The position numbers and the translations under genes are program-made. DNA of 64,000 nucleotides from Dehalobacter alkaniphilus (GTDB taxonomy: Bacteria > Bacillota > Desulfitobacteriia > Desulfitobacteriales > Syntrophobotulaceae). Numbering within the stretch: position 1 is the first letter of the stretch; each line of letters starts with the position of its first letter. A model generated the notes under the pieces. That model saw nothing but the letters and a program-made list of their open reading frames with translations, searched no databases and was not told the DNA's origin. The stretch covers positions 3,038,001-3,102,000 of the forward strand of contig CP148031.1 in the NCBI GenBank assembly GCA_040500365.1, in the 5' to 3' direction. This document shows, piece by piece, positions 51,962 to 60,494 of the stretch.

Positions 51962-52810
51962 TTATACCCCACTGTATTTGGCCCTGTACTCGACTTCAAT
52001 CAATAAAGAAACCGATCCGCTTTGCGCAGATCCGTATAGAACGTTATCACCTTCGTTTAGTTGAATGAACTTTGAACCAATTACAAGCGTGTTGAAGATG
52101 TTTGTAATCACTCCGCCGCGGTTCAATTCTATTCTTTTTTGACCAATCTCAGTATTGATTGTAATGATATCGCCGGCGATCATCGATGTATCAAGCTCAA
52201 TAAATTCTAAAGTTTGCGTATTTTGCAACTTAGGTTTTACAACAGCACCGACACCTCTGAAGCGAATAATCATTCCAATCGAAATATCACCAGGATTGAT
52301 CACGTTTACTTCCTGTAAGGTCTGCATACTTCCAAGTTTGATACCAGAAGACAGTAATTCAAGAGGAAATAGTAATTCGCCATCGATGGATGTAACGTCG
52401 GCGATAATTGAATCTAAGGCTTCAAAGTATGGTTTTGGACAAATCAATGAAATCATGGCAATAACCGGCCAGTTAGTCGGTGATACATCGACCATTTCAA
52501 CGTAGCCTTCAATTTGAGCTTCAATCAGATCGCTATGATAGTAAAATGTGCCTTTGCGTTTGATCTTAAAAATGTCATACAAGCGGAGCCTGTTTTCCTC
52601 AACGTTGCCACGTAATTGAAGCCCGATCACTATGTTCCTTTGGTTCATGACAGAACTGATAAAAGTAGTTCCGTCGAAATTAGCGATGCTGCTTGTTTGA
52701 ATGTTTGCGCTAGACGGACTGATTCCGGTGATGCTGGTTAAAGCATAATCGGAATCATCGCCCATAATTAGCGTTTGGCTTCGTTCGTTGACAAACTTAA
52801 TCTCTCTCAT
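51962..52810 (-). CDS. Phage distal tail protein (Dit-like)
   Basis: This 282-residue protein with an N-terminal beta-sandwich (MNQRNIVIGLQLRG, FYYHSDLIEAQIEGYVEMVDVS, CPKPYFEA) is characteristic of Dit/phage-tail family proteins that connect the tail tube to the tip. Its start overlaps the tape-measure stop (ATGA), and the tail-tip gene follows. The order tape measure-Dit-tip is standard. Confidence 0.8.
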   Translation of the reverse strand: MREIKFVNERSQTLIMGDDSDYALTSITGISPSSANIQTSSIANFDGTTFISSVMNQRNIVIGLQLRGNVEENRLRLYDIFKIKRKGTFYYHSDLIEAQIEGYVEMVDVSPTNWPVIAMISLICPKPYFEALDSIIADVTSIDGELLFPLELLSSGIKLGSMQTLQEVNVINPGDISIGMIIRFRGVGAVVKPKLQNTQTLEFIELDTSMIAGDIITINTEIGQKRIELNRGGVITNIFNTLVIGSKFIQLNEGDNVLYGSAQSGSVSLLIEVEYRAKYSGV

Positions 52811-54753
52811 TTGACCACTCCTAAAGCCAGCGCTTGACTAGCATTCTTTGTCTGACGATAAACTTCATAAGCTGTAAGAGGTTTAGGCGAATAAATATTT
52901 TGCGTGAAATTGACGTTTGAGCCAGTTGCAACCGCTCTATTTGAGGCGATAGCGCCAGCGTTAATATTAGCGCCTATGCTTGTAGGAATAGCACCCTGAA
53001 TGTCTTTATTGACCGAACGCATTTCATCAGTGAACCCAACACCTAAACCCTGGGCCATGTACTCACCGATTCCTGCAAATACTTTAGATGGTGATTTGAT
53101 ACCAAGAAACTTTTTAGCACCATCTACGATGCCACCAAAGAATCCGGAAACCTTATTACCGATCCATCCGGCCATCCCAGTGATACCATCCCACACGCCC
53201 TTTACGATGTTTTCACCGATATCTTTGAACCAGTCACCGACACTTTTTAATGTGTTTGGAATAGTGACTGTAAAGAACTTAACGATGTTGTCTACAGCAC
53301 CGCTAATCGTCTTTACAATGTTGTCAAATGTATTTGTAATAAATTTCCTAAATCCCTCATTGGTATTCCATAGAATGATTATTCCAGCAACAAGGGCTAC
53401 AATTCCAGCAATGACGGCACCGATTGGATTCGCTGTTTGTGCTGCATTCAATGCCCATTGTGCGATTGTTGCGCCTTCATTTGCTAATTGGAATGCCTTT
53501 ATAGCAGACACAACACCGTTGATCATACTGATGATGTTCCAGGCTAACAGACCTGCAGCAATCCCACCAATCGTGGATATAATTAAAGGGCCATTATCGA
53601 TCACAAATGTTACGAATCCTTTAATGCCATCGATGATCGCAGGCATATTTTCTTTTAAAGAATTAACAAGATCATTGATGACAGGCGTAAGTTGAGCTAA
53701 CGCGTCATTCATCAATCCTTGCGTAGATGCCTTTAGCGTTTCCATGTTGTCGTCAAACTGACCAAGCGCTGTTACTGCATCATCACTGACAACAGCCCCG
53801 ACGTCGTTCGCTTCTTTGGCCAAGCGGTTCAATTCTGAAGATCCTGCTTTAATAAGCGGATTCAGTTCTGTTGCTGACTTACCAAGAAGTTGCATAGCCA
53901 GTTGATCGCGCTCTGTTTCGTTGGTCACTTTACCAAGTGCATCAATGACTTCATAGAATACATCCTTGTTGTTACGAAGCGTTCCATCTGCATTGGTTAC
54001 TTGAATACCTAGCGCTTGATACGCTTTCGCTTGATCATTCAGTTTACCAGTAGACATTGAATCGCGAGCTGCATCCATAGATTTTGTCAGTTTATTCATT
54101 GATCCGGTCATCGTTTCGACTTCTACATCAACGAACCTTGAAGCATATTGAAGTTCCTGAAGCTGTTGAACAGAAATGCCTGTCTTGTTCGACATGGTGA
54201 TCAGATCATCAGCGAATTTACCAGAATCTGTCATTAGTTTGAATAAAGCGGCACCGGCAGCAGTGGCTGCAGCAGTTACTGCAACCAACGCCTTTTTACC
54301 GAGTTCATTCATCGATGACGTCAACGACTCAGTTTTATTTTTAAGTTCTTCTTGCTTTTTCTTAAGTTCGTCCGTAGGATCGCTAAGCTTCTCAAGCGCG
54401 GTCTTATTCTGATCAAGTTCAAACTTACTCTTATTTAGAGCAGCTGTTTCGTTGTTTAATCTTATTTCAAGCTCTTGAGCAGCTTTTGAGTTTTCGCCTT
54501 TTTCAGCAGCTACTTTGGTGTACTGCTCTTTTAAGGCACTGACCTTTTGTTCTTGCACGTCAACTATGGTATTAAGTGCATTCATTTTGGCGGTCAAACC
54601 ATCGGCGCTTTTTGTCCAGTCACCGATACTTGCTGCTGATGCTTTGAATTCGGAATCAGCGACACGAATAAGCCTGTTTGCTTCTGAAAGTCCGGATTTT
54701 AAATCACTTACGTCTAGTGTCCATTTACCGCCTATAACTTCTTCATCAGCCAT
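52807..54753 (-). CDS. Phage tail tape measure protein
   Basis: This protein of about 648 residues has a long coiled-coil N-terminal third (VQEQKVSALKEQYTKVAAEKG and on), a TMP-type helical core with TGISVQQLQELQYA, two hydrophobic stretches (about 385-415 and 430-460), and tandem Trp/Gly motifs (WFKDIGENIVKGVWDGI, FLGIKSPSKVF) near the C-terminus. It sets tail length. The start is ATG 54753 (AGGT 7 bases upstream); a GTG three codons earlier has a poorly spaced site. At 648 residues it predicts a short-to-moderate tail. Confidence 0.88.
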   Translation of the reverse strand: MADEEVIGGKWTLDVSDLKSGLSEANRLIRVADSEFKASAASIGDWTKSADGLTAKMNALNTIVDVQEQKVSALKEQYTKVAAEKGENSKAAQELEIRLNNETAALNKSKFELDQNKTALEKLSDPTDELKKKQEELKNKTESLTSSMNELGKKALVAVTAAATAAGAALFKLMTDSGKFADDLITMSNKTGISVQQLQELQYASRFVDVEVETMTGSMNKLTKSMDAARDSMSTGKLNDQAKAYQALGIQVTNADGTLRNNKDVFYEVIDALGKVTNETERDQLAMQLLGKSATELNPLIKAGSSELNRLAKEANDVGAVVSDDAVTALGQFDDNMETLKASTQGLMNDALAQLTPVINDLVNSLKENMPAIIDGIKGFVTFVIDNGPLIISTIGGIAAGLLAWNIISMINGVVSAIKAFQLANEGATIAQWALNAAQTANPIGAVIAGIVALVAGIIILWNTNEGFRKFITNTFDNIVKTISGAVDNIVKFFTVTIPNTLKSVGDWFKDIGENIVKGVWDGITGMAGWIGNKVSGFFGGIVDGAKKFLGIKSPSKVFAGIGEYMAQGLGVGFTDEMRSVNKDIQGAIPTSIGANINAGAIASNRAVATGSNVNFTQNIYSPKPLTAYEVYRQTKNASQALALGVVK

Positions 54754-54769
54754 GTTGATCACCTACCTT

Positions 54770-55006
54770 TTAGCACCAGGGAACTTCATCTGCATACTTC
54801 CTTTTTCTGACATTTTGACTATTTACAGGATTGGATTTTCTTCCTTTCCTGGTCAATTTATTGATCAGAAGTATTACTTCATCCGCATCCGTTCTTCGAA
54901 TTAGAAACGGATTTAACGATGGAAATGCGTCACATAAACTTACTACAACATCGAAGAGTATACCGGACAACGGTGAAGCTGAATTATCAGCCTCACCGTC
55001 TACACG
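54770..55006 (-). CDS. -1 frame extension of the tail assembly chaperone (gpGT-like)
   Basis: The -1 frame from the slippery site at 55006 to the stop at 54770 adds 78 residues (from RVDGEADNS to ADEVPWC), giving a fusion of about 176 residues. It has no good start of its own. As in lambda gpG/gpGT, the minor long product probably binds the tape measure during tail assembly. The hydrophobic SGILFDVVVSLCDAF and basic RKGRKSNP parts are consistent with a protein-binding tail. Confidence 0.8.
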   Translation of the reverse strand, partial: RVDGEADNSASPLSGILFDVVVSLCDAFPSLNPFLIRRTDADEVILLINKLTRKGRKSNPVNSQNVRKRKYADEVPWC

Positions 55007-55012
55007 TTTTTT
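54970..55012 (-). other. Programmed -1 ribosomal frameshift signal
   Basis: On the minus strand the heptamer A-AAA-AAC (55012-55006) is in the correct phase. It is followed by a 6-base spacer containing the zero-frame TAG and then a hairpin with a 13-bp stem (54999-54987 with 54982-54970), a 4-base loop and one G-U pair. This is the canonical X-XXY-YYZ plus stem-loop design. Confidence 0.9.
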
Positions 55013-55299
55013 CCTTCAGCGCCCTCGATGTTCTTTACGGTGTTGACTATCTGCTTAAAGCACATTGTAATGTCGGTTACGTCTGCCTTACGGAGCAGTG
55101 CATCAGTTAATTTTGGAAAGATAGTTTGAATGAACTTTCCCATTGCTGGGATCGATTCTTTTTCTGGTCTACCTTCAATTTTTTCTGATAATTCAACGAC
55201 ATCCTCAACAACTCCCCAGCGGATCCGGTTTGTTTCGAATTCAGCTATTACAGTAACTTCATCATCATCGTAGATTTTTAAATTGATCTTAGCGCTCAT
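55000..55299 (-). CDS. Phage tail assembly chaperone (gpG-like, zero frame)
   Basis: This 99-residue acidic helical protein lies between the tail tube gene and the tape measure gene, the invariant place of the G/GT chaperones of long-tailed phages. It ends at TAG just after a slippery heptamer. The short form is the major product and coats the tape measure. No domain is recognisable by motif; the call rests on position and on the frameshift signal. Confidence 0.8.
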   Translation of the reverse strand: MSAKINLKIYDDDEVTVIAEFETNRIRWGVVEDVVELSEKIEGRPEKESIPAMGKFIQTIFPKLTDALLRKADVTDITMCFKQIVNTVKNIEGAEGKNV

Positions 55300-55311
55300 T
55301 CATTTACCTCA

Positions 55312-55950
55312 TTAAGGCGTCGGTGTGATCGCGGTTAAGTTTTCAGGAGTTACAACCTGGGTGAACCAGCTTGAAACATCTGCTTTACCATCACGCGCAT
55401 CAACAACGATCTGCTTTCCTGGCTTTTTACTTGCATCAGGCATGGTGAATTTGAACTTTGTGGTGATCCCAGTAAAGATCAACTGATGATTGTTCGTATC
55501 CGTTGAGTTGTCTTTTGCTTTGGCACTTTCCTCATCAAGACGGAACGTTCCTTTATGTCGCCAGACATAGCGGTAAGTTCCATCAGTGAACTGCAAACGA
55601 TAACCAATGGCAAAGTACTTCGTCAAGGTTTCGCCGGTGTCCAATAATGCGCCAGTGGTCGGATCTACGACTTTACCAAGCAGACGCGCGATCAGTGAGA
55701 TCGGCAGCACAGGAACGGTTAACGTCGCTTCATCGAACCCTTCTGCGGTTACAACCAGATACGCTTGATTGTCATAGTATTTTGGAGCTGACGCACGATC
55801 TGTTTTGACAGCAATCTCGCCAGCAGGAGCCAGGGCAAACGGAGTACCGGCTGTATAAGCGGTCGCATCGTCTAGAGTGATCTCTGCAGCGAACAAAGAA
55901 TCAAACCCCTGATATTCATCATATTTGTAGGTTTCAGGCATACTACTCAT
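55312..55950 (-). CDS. Phage major tail (tube) protein
   Basis: This 212-residue protein resembles the phi13-type major tail protein family: EYQGFDSLFAAEIT near the start, a beta-rich core with FAIGYRLQFTDGTYRYVWRHKGTF, then NHQLIFTGITTKFKF. It polymerises around the tape measure. It is followed 12 bases later by the chaperone gene and overlaps the preceding gene by 8 bases. Confidence 0.82.
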   Translation of the reverse strand: MSSMPETYKYDEYQGFDSLFAAEITLDDATAYTAGTPFALAPAGEIAVKTDRASAPKYYDNQAYLVVTAEGFDEATLTVPVLPISLIARLLGKVVDPTTGALLDTGETLTKYFAIGYRLQFTDGTYRYVWRHKGTFRLDEESAKAKDNSTDTNNHQLIFTGITTKFKFTMPDASKKPGKQIVVDARDGKADVSSWFTQVVTPENLTAITPTP

Positions 55951-56293
55951 TCCTTTCTGTGAACAAATAGTTCACAAGCAATCCATAGTGTTCATTTTCA
56001 AATCCATAATCTCGGCCCTTACCATCTCTTACAAATCCGGCAGTTTTAAGTGCCAGATAAATCAAATCCGGAACGGTATTGATCAAGGACATTTTTTTAG
56101 AATAGAACACAACTTGTATTCTGTGATGCGTAAGCATTGGTTGATCGTCATAGAATGACGCATCTGGTGCATCGACGACGGTATAGGTTATAAACGATTC
56201 AGGCAACGGCTCATCATCAGCGTATGAACCCTGAAGGACAACATCATATCCTAGCGGATTAAGTTTACTAATCAATGTATCTCTTACGTTCAT
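55943..56293 (-). CDS. Phage tail completion/terminator-like protein
   Basis: This 116-residue protein has an alpha/beta pattern (MNVRDTLISKL, ESFITYTVVDAP, HHRIQVVFYSK), like the small tail-terminator proteins encoded directly before the tail tube gene. Overlaps with both neighbours (ATGA with the gp10-like gene) tie it to the connector block. Confidence 0.65.
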   Translation of the reverse strand: MNVRDTLISKLNPLGYDVVLQGSYADDEPLPESFITYTVVDAPDASFYDDQPMLTHHRIQVVFYSKKMSLINTVPDLIYLALKTAGFVRDGKGRDYGFENEHYGLLVNYLFTERNE

Positions 56294-56700
56294 TTGACAA
56301 GTTCCTCTAATATTTCGCCTAGAATGCGCTTTTGTATCTTCCTTGTTTTTGCTTTGTTTCGTTCAATGGATGGTTGTATAAATGGTTCGGCTTTTTGCTT
56401 AGGTGTTCCATATTCAAGAAACAACGCAGGCAAGCCACCTTTTTTAACGTCAAACCCGACTCTAATAACTGCTCGGTTAACATCCCATTCAACATTCCTT
56501 GATGATGCTTCTCTCAACGAACTCTCAGTTAGTCCAGTCTTGCGATGTTTTTTAATGACTTCTTTCATATCATCATGAATTGGTTTTACACTTTCAACTA
56601 ACGCTTTTTCTGCAGCGTCATCGATTTTTCCACCAGCGGCCATAATGTCAATAAGCATGTCATCAAGTTTAGAATCAAGTCGCATGTAGTTTTTACCCAT
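56290..56700 (-). CDS. HK97 gp10-like head-tail/tail protein
   Basis: This 136-residue protein resembles HK97 gp10-type proteins: an amphipathic N-terminal helix region (DDAAEKALVESVKPIHDDMKE), central RVGFDVKKGGLPALFLEYGTPKQKAEPFIQPSI, and a basic C-terminal helix. It occupies the expected place between head closure and tail terminator. Confidence 0.75.
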   Translation of the reverse strand: MGKNYMRLDSKLDDMLIDIMAAGGKIDDAAEKALVESVKPIHDDMKEVIKKHRKTGLTESSLREASSRNVEWDVNRAVIRVGFDVKKGGLPALFLEYGTPKQKAEPFIQPSIERNKAKTRKIQKRILGEILEELVK

Positions 56701-57053
56701 TACGCACCACCTGATATCTTTCTGACCTTAAACATCAAGATCTGATTTCTCATTTCAATGTTCTCAGGTTCGCCGATGATTTCCCATGAGCTTCCGTCTT
56801 GAAGAAGTACGATCCTATTCGATGCTGTAATATCAGGACGATACCAGGTGACAACATTGGCAGTATTGACGATCGTCAATAAATTATTGTTGGTCGACTC
56901 AGTTCCGCCATAGGTCTTGAAACTGCAGAACAGGATCGGATCAGTTGCAACATCGACATAACTGTATTCTGGTGCTCCACTTACTTTAGTTGTGACGCGT
57001 TTTTGCAACTTCACCGGTGTGGTCATGTTGGCCGCTTCTTTTGGCTTAAACAT
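56700..57053 (-). CDS. Phage head closure (head-tail adaptor) protein
   Basis: This 117-residue beta-rich protein has LQKRVTTKVSGAPEYSY and VTWYRPDITASNRIVLLQDGSSWEIIG, matching the phage head-tail joining family. The ATG at 57053 adjoins the stop of the connector gene; an internal ATG nine codons on may be used instead. Confidence 0.7.
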   Translation of the reverse strand: MFKPKEAANMTTPVKLQKRVTTKVSGAPEYSYVDVATDPILFCSFKTYGGTESTNNNLLTIVNTANVVTWYRPDITASNRIVLLQDGSSWEIIGEPENIEMRNQILMFKVRKISGGA

Positions 57054-57344
57054 TTATACCACCTCGGTTGTCGATACTGGTATTACTGCAAGTTGTGTTA
57101 CTCTCATAAGAAAGTAGGTACTAAACTTTGCAGATCCACTTTCAAGGTTCCAGAGATCAGCAACACCACGAACAATGACGCCGACGGAAGCATCACTGTC
57201 AGCGATTTCTTTACTCACACCGGCGGAAATCATGAATGCTTTCACATCGTTAATGTAAATCTTCAACGTTTCATCCTGGTATGAACCAGTGATCCCAAGA
57301 CCACTTTTTACTTTCGGCAACAGTTCAACTTCCGTCATAGTCAT
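57054..57344 (-). CDS. Phage head-tail connector (gp6-like)
   Basis: This 96-residue mostly helical protein has LLPKVKSGLGITGSYQDETLKIYINDVKAFMISAG, typical of the HK97 gp6-type connectors that dock on the portal after packaging. It follows the capsid gene by 25 bases. Confidence 0.75.
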   Translation of the reverse strand: MTMTEVELLPKVKSGLGITGSYQDETLKIYINDVKAFMISAGVSKEIADSDASVGVIVRGVADLWNLESGSAKFSTYFLMRVTQLAVIPVSTTEVV

Positions 57345-57369
57345 TACTCCTTTTGTTTATTGCCTATAA

Positions 57370-58614
57370 CTAGGCAGCAACCTTCTTAATCAATTCAAAG
57401 CCGTTGGCAGCAACGACGTTACCGCCGACCATGACTTCACCGCGTACAGCGATCATGCCTTTCTTGAAGGCAGCTTCGGTCGAAACCTTAATGTTGTACG
57501 GACTGAACAGTGCCAGTTCGTAAGCACTCGGAACGCCATAGATCATGCACAATGAATCAGCTGCAGTGCCAGTAGCGCTGAGCGCAGGAAGAGCGCTGTT
57601 GATGATATAGCGTACAGACAACCCACCGTCTTTGATGATACCTGCATTTGGATTTGATGCATCCGGAGTGATTTCGTAAACGGCTTTTTTGTCAGAACCA
57701 CGAACGTCACCAAAGGCGATTAGATCGTTTTTATTCACTTGCAGAACAGCATTGCCAACGATGTTTTCATCGCCGCCGTAGCTCATCGCAATCTTGCGAA
57801 GTGTCTTTTCATCAATGGCCACAAAGGTCGTTGCTGAAGCGGTAATCGCGGTTGCATTTGTGATGCCGGTGATTTCAGCCGGAGTAGCAGACGGATTCCC
57901 GACAGGAATCAGTTTCGCAACTTTTTTGCGAAGTGCTACTAATGCTGCTTCCTGGACTTTGGCCAAATAGTTGACCGGTGTAAGCTTGGTTGTTTCGTCG
58001 CTGACTTCGGTGTAGATCGTGATCTTGACTGGTTTCAACGTGGCATAATCAAAGGTCGGATCGGATTCAGCGTAATCTTGACCTTCGGTTTTGATTCCAC
58101 CGGTGCCGTAACCAGAAATGTACGGAACTTGATATTCGCCCATGCCTTGAGCGTCGGTGATCTTGACCATGTCAACGATCGAGGAAACTTCATTGAAGCC
58201 ATCGTTGATCTTGGTCTGAACATTGGTCGGCGTTGCCAGGGTTCCAGCTGCAACAGTAATGCTGCGCATTTCCATCGGGTTGATTTCTACCGCTTTGGAT
58301 TCCTTGAATGCAGCCGCACGCTTTTCAAGATCGGACGGTTCGGTGTTTCTTACGTCAGGATCAGTTGTGTTTTTTGCCGGCACATAGGTGGCAAGGATGG
58401 TTTTCTTTTGCTGAGTTTGAGCAGCACGCTGTTCTTCAGCTTCGACTTCTTCGAGCATAGATCGCAGGTCTGCGGTATCTTTGTTCAAAGATTCCATATC
58501 GGTTTTGATGCCACGGAGTTCTTCGACGTTTTCAGTCGCATTAGAACGTTTGACAAGCTCATCCATTTTGGCTTGTTTGGAGTTGATTAAGGATAAGAGT
58601 TTTTCTTTATTCAT
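57370..58614 (-). CDS. Major capsid protein (HK97 fold)
   Basis: Of 414 residues, the N-terminal 85 form a charged coiled coil (delta/scaffold domain; MNKEKLLSLINSKQAKMDEL, DLRSMLEEVEAEEQ). It is probably removed by the adjacent protease. The HK97-fold body follows (VQTKINDGFNEVSSIVDM, VPYISGYGTGG, ALRKKVAKLIPVGN). It makes the icosahedral shell. Confidence 0.9.
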   Translation of the reverse strand: MNKEKLLSLINSKQAKMDELVKRSNATENVEELRGIKTDMESLNKDTADLRSMLEEVEAEEQRAAQTQQKKTILATYVPAKNTTDPDVRNTEPSDLEKRAAAFKESKAVEINPMEMRSITVAAGTLATPTNVQTKINDGFNEVSSIVDMVKITDAQGMGEYQVPYISGYGTGGIKTEGQDYAESDPTFDYATLKPVKITIYTEVSDETTKLTPVNYLAKVQEAALVALRKKVAKLIPVGNPSATPAEITGITNATAITASATTFVAIDEKTLRKIAMSYGGDENIVGNAVLQVNKNDLIAFGDVRGSDKKAVYEITPDASNPNAGIIKDGGLSVRYIINSALPALSATGTAADSLCMIYGVPSAYELALFSPYNIKVSTEAAFKKGMIAVRGEVMVGGNVVAANGFELIKKVAA

Positions 58615-58620
58615 CAGATA

Positions 58621-59250
58621 TTACCTCGCTTTCATTGATGTGATCTGATTTCTTAACTTCAATACAGCTGCTTCATTCTTCACTCTGTCCAGAGCGGCAC
58701 GAGCACTTTCCAGTGCATTTTTATCGCTGTCCAGCGATCTCGCATTACGTGCGTCTATTTCAGTGCTGTCGTATGCTGGCCAGTTTACAGCCGACACCTC
58801 GCGCACTCTAGCGATCTTAAGAATTCTTCTGGTAGGCATATCTGAATCAAGATTTTCCCACAAGTCTTCTTTAACGGTGAACATGAACGACATTCCGGTC
58901 ATATCACCACGGCTCACGGATGAATACAATGCTCTCGATTCAGCGTTGTTTTCAATGTCAACGTCTGCATCCATATTCAAACCTCGATCATCGATCTTTA
59001 GATTCATGGTGCTATTGCCGTTATTTCTACGGCTTCTTGCAAGTGGGATCTTCATAGTATCGTGATTGATAAAGAAGAGCACGTCAGTCAAATCAGCACC
59101 ATCGAATGCACCACGTTCAATGATTTCATAGAACATGTTGTAGATGTTTGTTTGACTGTTATACACAGCAGCAAGTCCGCTGATTTTTTTGCCTTCGGCT
59201 TTGAAATCGGCGGAGTATGCACGACATACAGGAATAGCGTTATTAAGCAT
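58621..59250 (-). CDS. HK97-family prohead protease
   Basis: This 209-residue serine protease of the herpesvirus-assemblin-like fold has catalytic His in FFINHDTMKIPLAR (near 64) and Ser in RGDMTGMSFMF (near 115). EVSAVNWPAYDSTEI is the family C-terminal motif. It trims the scaffold part of the capsid protein encoded next. It overlaps the portal gene by 8 bases. Confidence 0.9.
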   Translation of the reverse strand: MLNNAIPVCRAYSADFKAEGKKISGLAAVYNSQTNIYNMFYEIIERGAFDGADLTDVLFFINHDTMKIPLARSRRNNGNSTMNLKIDDRGLNMDADVDIENNAESRALYSSVSRGDMTGMSFMFTVKEDLWENLDSDMPTRRILKIARVREVSAVNWPAYDSTEIDARNARSLDSDKNALESARAALDRVKNEAAVLKLRNQITSMKAR

Positions 59251-60490
59251 TTGGAGTCACCTCATCTTTCTTTCCTGCCTTCTGCAACTGATACTGATTG
59301 GCTATGTTGACGTCGACATAGTTGAGCGACATCAAGCGGACATTACCATCTTCATAAGGCGGATATCCGAACAGCGCCAACAGTTCGTTATTGGTCAAGG
59401 CTCCACGATTTCCAAGCAGATCGCCAAGCGAAACTCGTTTATCAAGGGCCATGTAGAGTAAGTTGTTTGCATAAAATATGATCCTGTTTCCTACCTGCAG
59501 CTCGCGTGTCGTGAACAACGACTTCGTGAATACCTGGTTAAGTGATAGCGCCAATGGTTCAAGTGTCTTTTCATAGAACGCCTGGTATTGTTCCGGTGTG
59601 AAGTCACCAGTCAATACTGGGATTGATACACCATACTGACGAAGAATTTTTGAATCAATGAATGCCAACGTTTCAGCATCAACCAGCTTTGGATCTGGCT
59701 TAATCGTAATATATTCCGACTTTATATCTGCACCCATTATTCCGCTTTTATTTTCGGAAAGATTTTTTTCAAACTTTGCGATCTCTGCTTTCATTGCTCC
59801 GTCGTCCATCATGGTGTTGTACTTCATCACGCCAGTAATCTGCATTGATGAAGTAACCGCCTTTTCGATTGATTGAAGCAAATTATGATTGATCTCAACT
59901 GTTTTCATCAGCGCAGCGGTGTCAGGCTGGCCATTGATGTTACCACCCATGAACGGATTGACTGAGTATCGATATCGCCAATGAATCAAATCGCTGTACT
60001 TGACCGTTAATTTGTCTGAATGAGCGAATTTCATTTCGACAAAGAGTTCGGAATTACCATCAATGATGAATGTCACATCGGTTGGATCAAGCGGATAAAT
60101 GGCGCGATATACTCTTTTCTTGCCTTCGTTGGTATTCATCTCGTCGTATACAGGAAGCATGAACACGTTGTAGTTAAACAACAGCTGCCACGTGATCTTT
60201 TCCAGGAAATCCTTAGTCGTCATCCATTCGTTTGGGCCATATTCAAGCAGCTCACTGATTGAATCGAACACCTGGTTCTGCATGTTGTTTTTATCAATGC
60301 GGATGTGTTTTGGTGTCAGTTTACTGATCTCTTGCGCAATGCAGGCGATGGCCTGCTGCACAACATCGCTAGAATAAACATTCTGGCCAAACTGAGAATA
60401 GATCGGTAAGCTTCCGTTGATCATTGCCAACTGAGAGTTTCCCGACTTAGGTTTGTTAAATAAGTTTTTTGCTGTGTCAAACCATCCCAT
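59243..60490 (-). CDS. Phage portal protein
   Basis: This 415-residue member of the HK97-type portal family has AIACIAQEISKLTPKHI, WMTTKDFLEKITWQLL, LIHWRYRYSVNPFMGG, VLTGDFTPEQYQAFYEKTLEPL and TREL. It forms the dodecameric channel for DNA entry and the tail. It lies 4 bases after the terminase gene. Confidence 0.9.
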   Translation of the reverse strand: MGWFDTAKNLFNKPKSGNSQLAMINGSLPIYSQFGQNVYSSDVVQQAIACIAQEISKLTPKHIRIDKNNMQNQVFDSISELLEYGPNEWMTTKDFLEKITWQLLFNYNVFMLPVYDEMNTNEGKKRVYRAIYPLDPTDVTFIIDGNSELFVEMKFAHSDKLTVKYSDLIHWRYRYSVNPFMGGNINGQPDTAALMKTVEINHNLLQSIEKAVTSSMQITGVMKYNTMMDDGAMKAEIAKFEKNLSENKSGIMGADIKSEYITIKPDPKLVDAETLAFIDSKILRQYGVSIPVLTGDFTPEQYQAFYEKTLEPLALSLNQVFTKSLFTTRELQVGNRIIFYANNLLYMALDKRVSLGDLLGNRGALTNNELLALFGYPPYEDGNVRLMSLNYVDVNIANQYQLQKAGKKDEVTPNA

Positions 60491-60494
60491 TTTT

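Noticed and set aside
54770..55006. Independent small gene downstream of the tail chaperone
   Set aside because: It has no ribosome site or reliable start; the slippery heptamer and hairpin explain it as a -1 extension.
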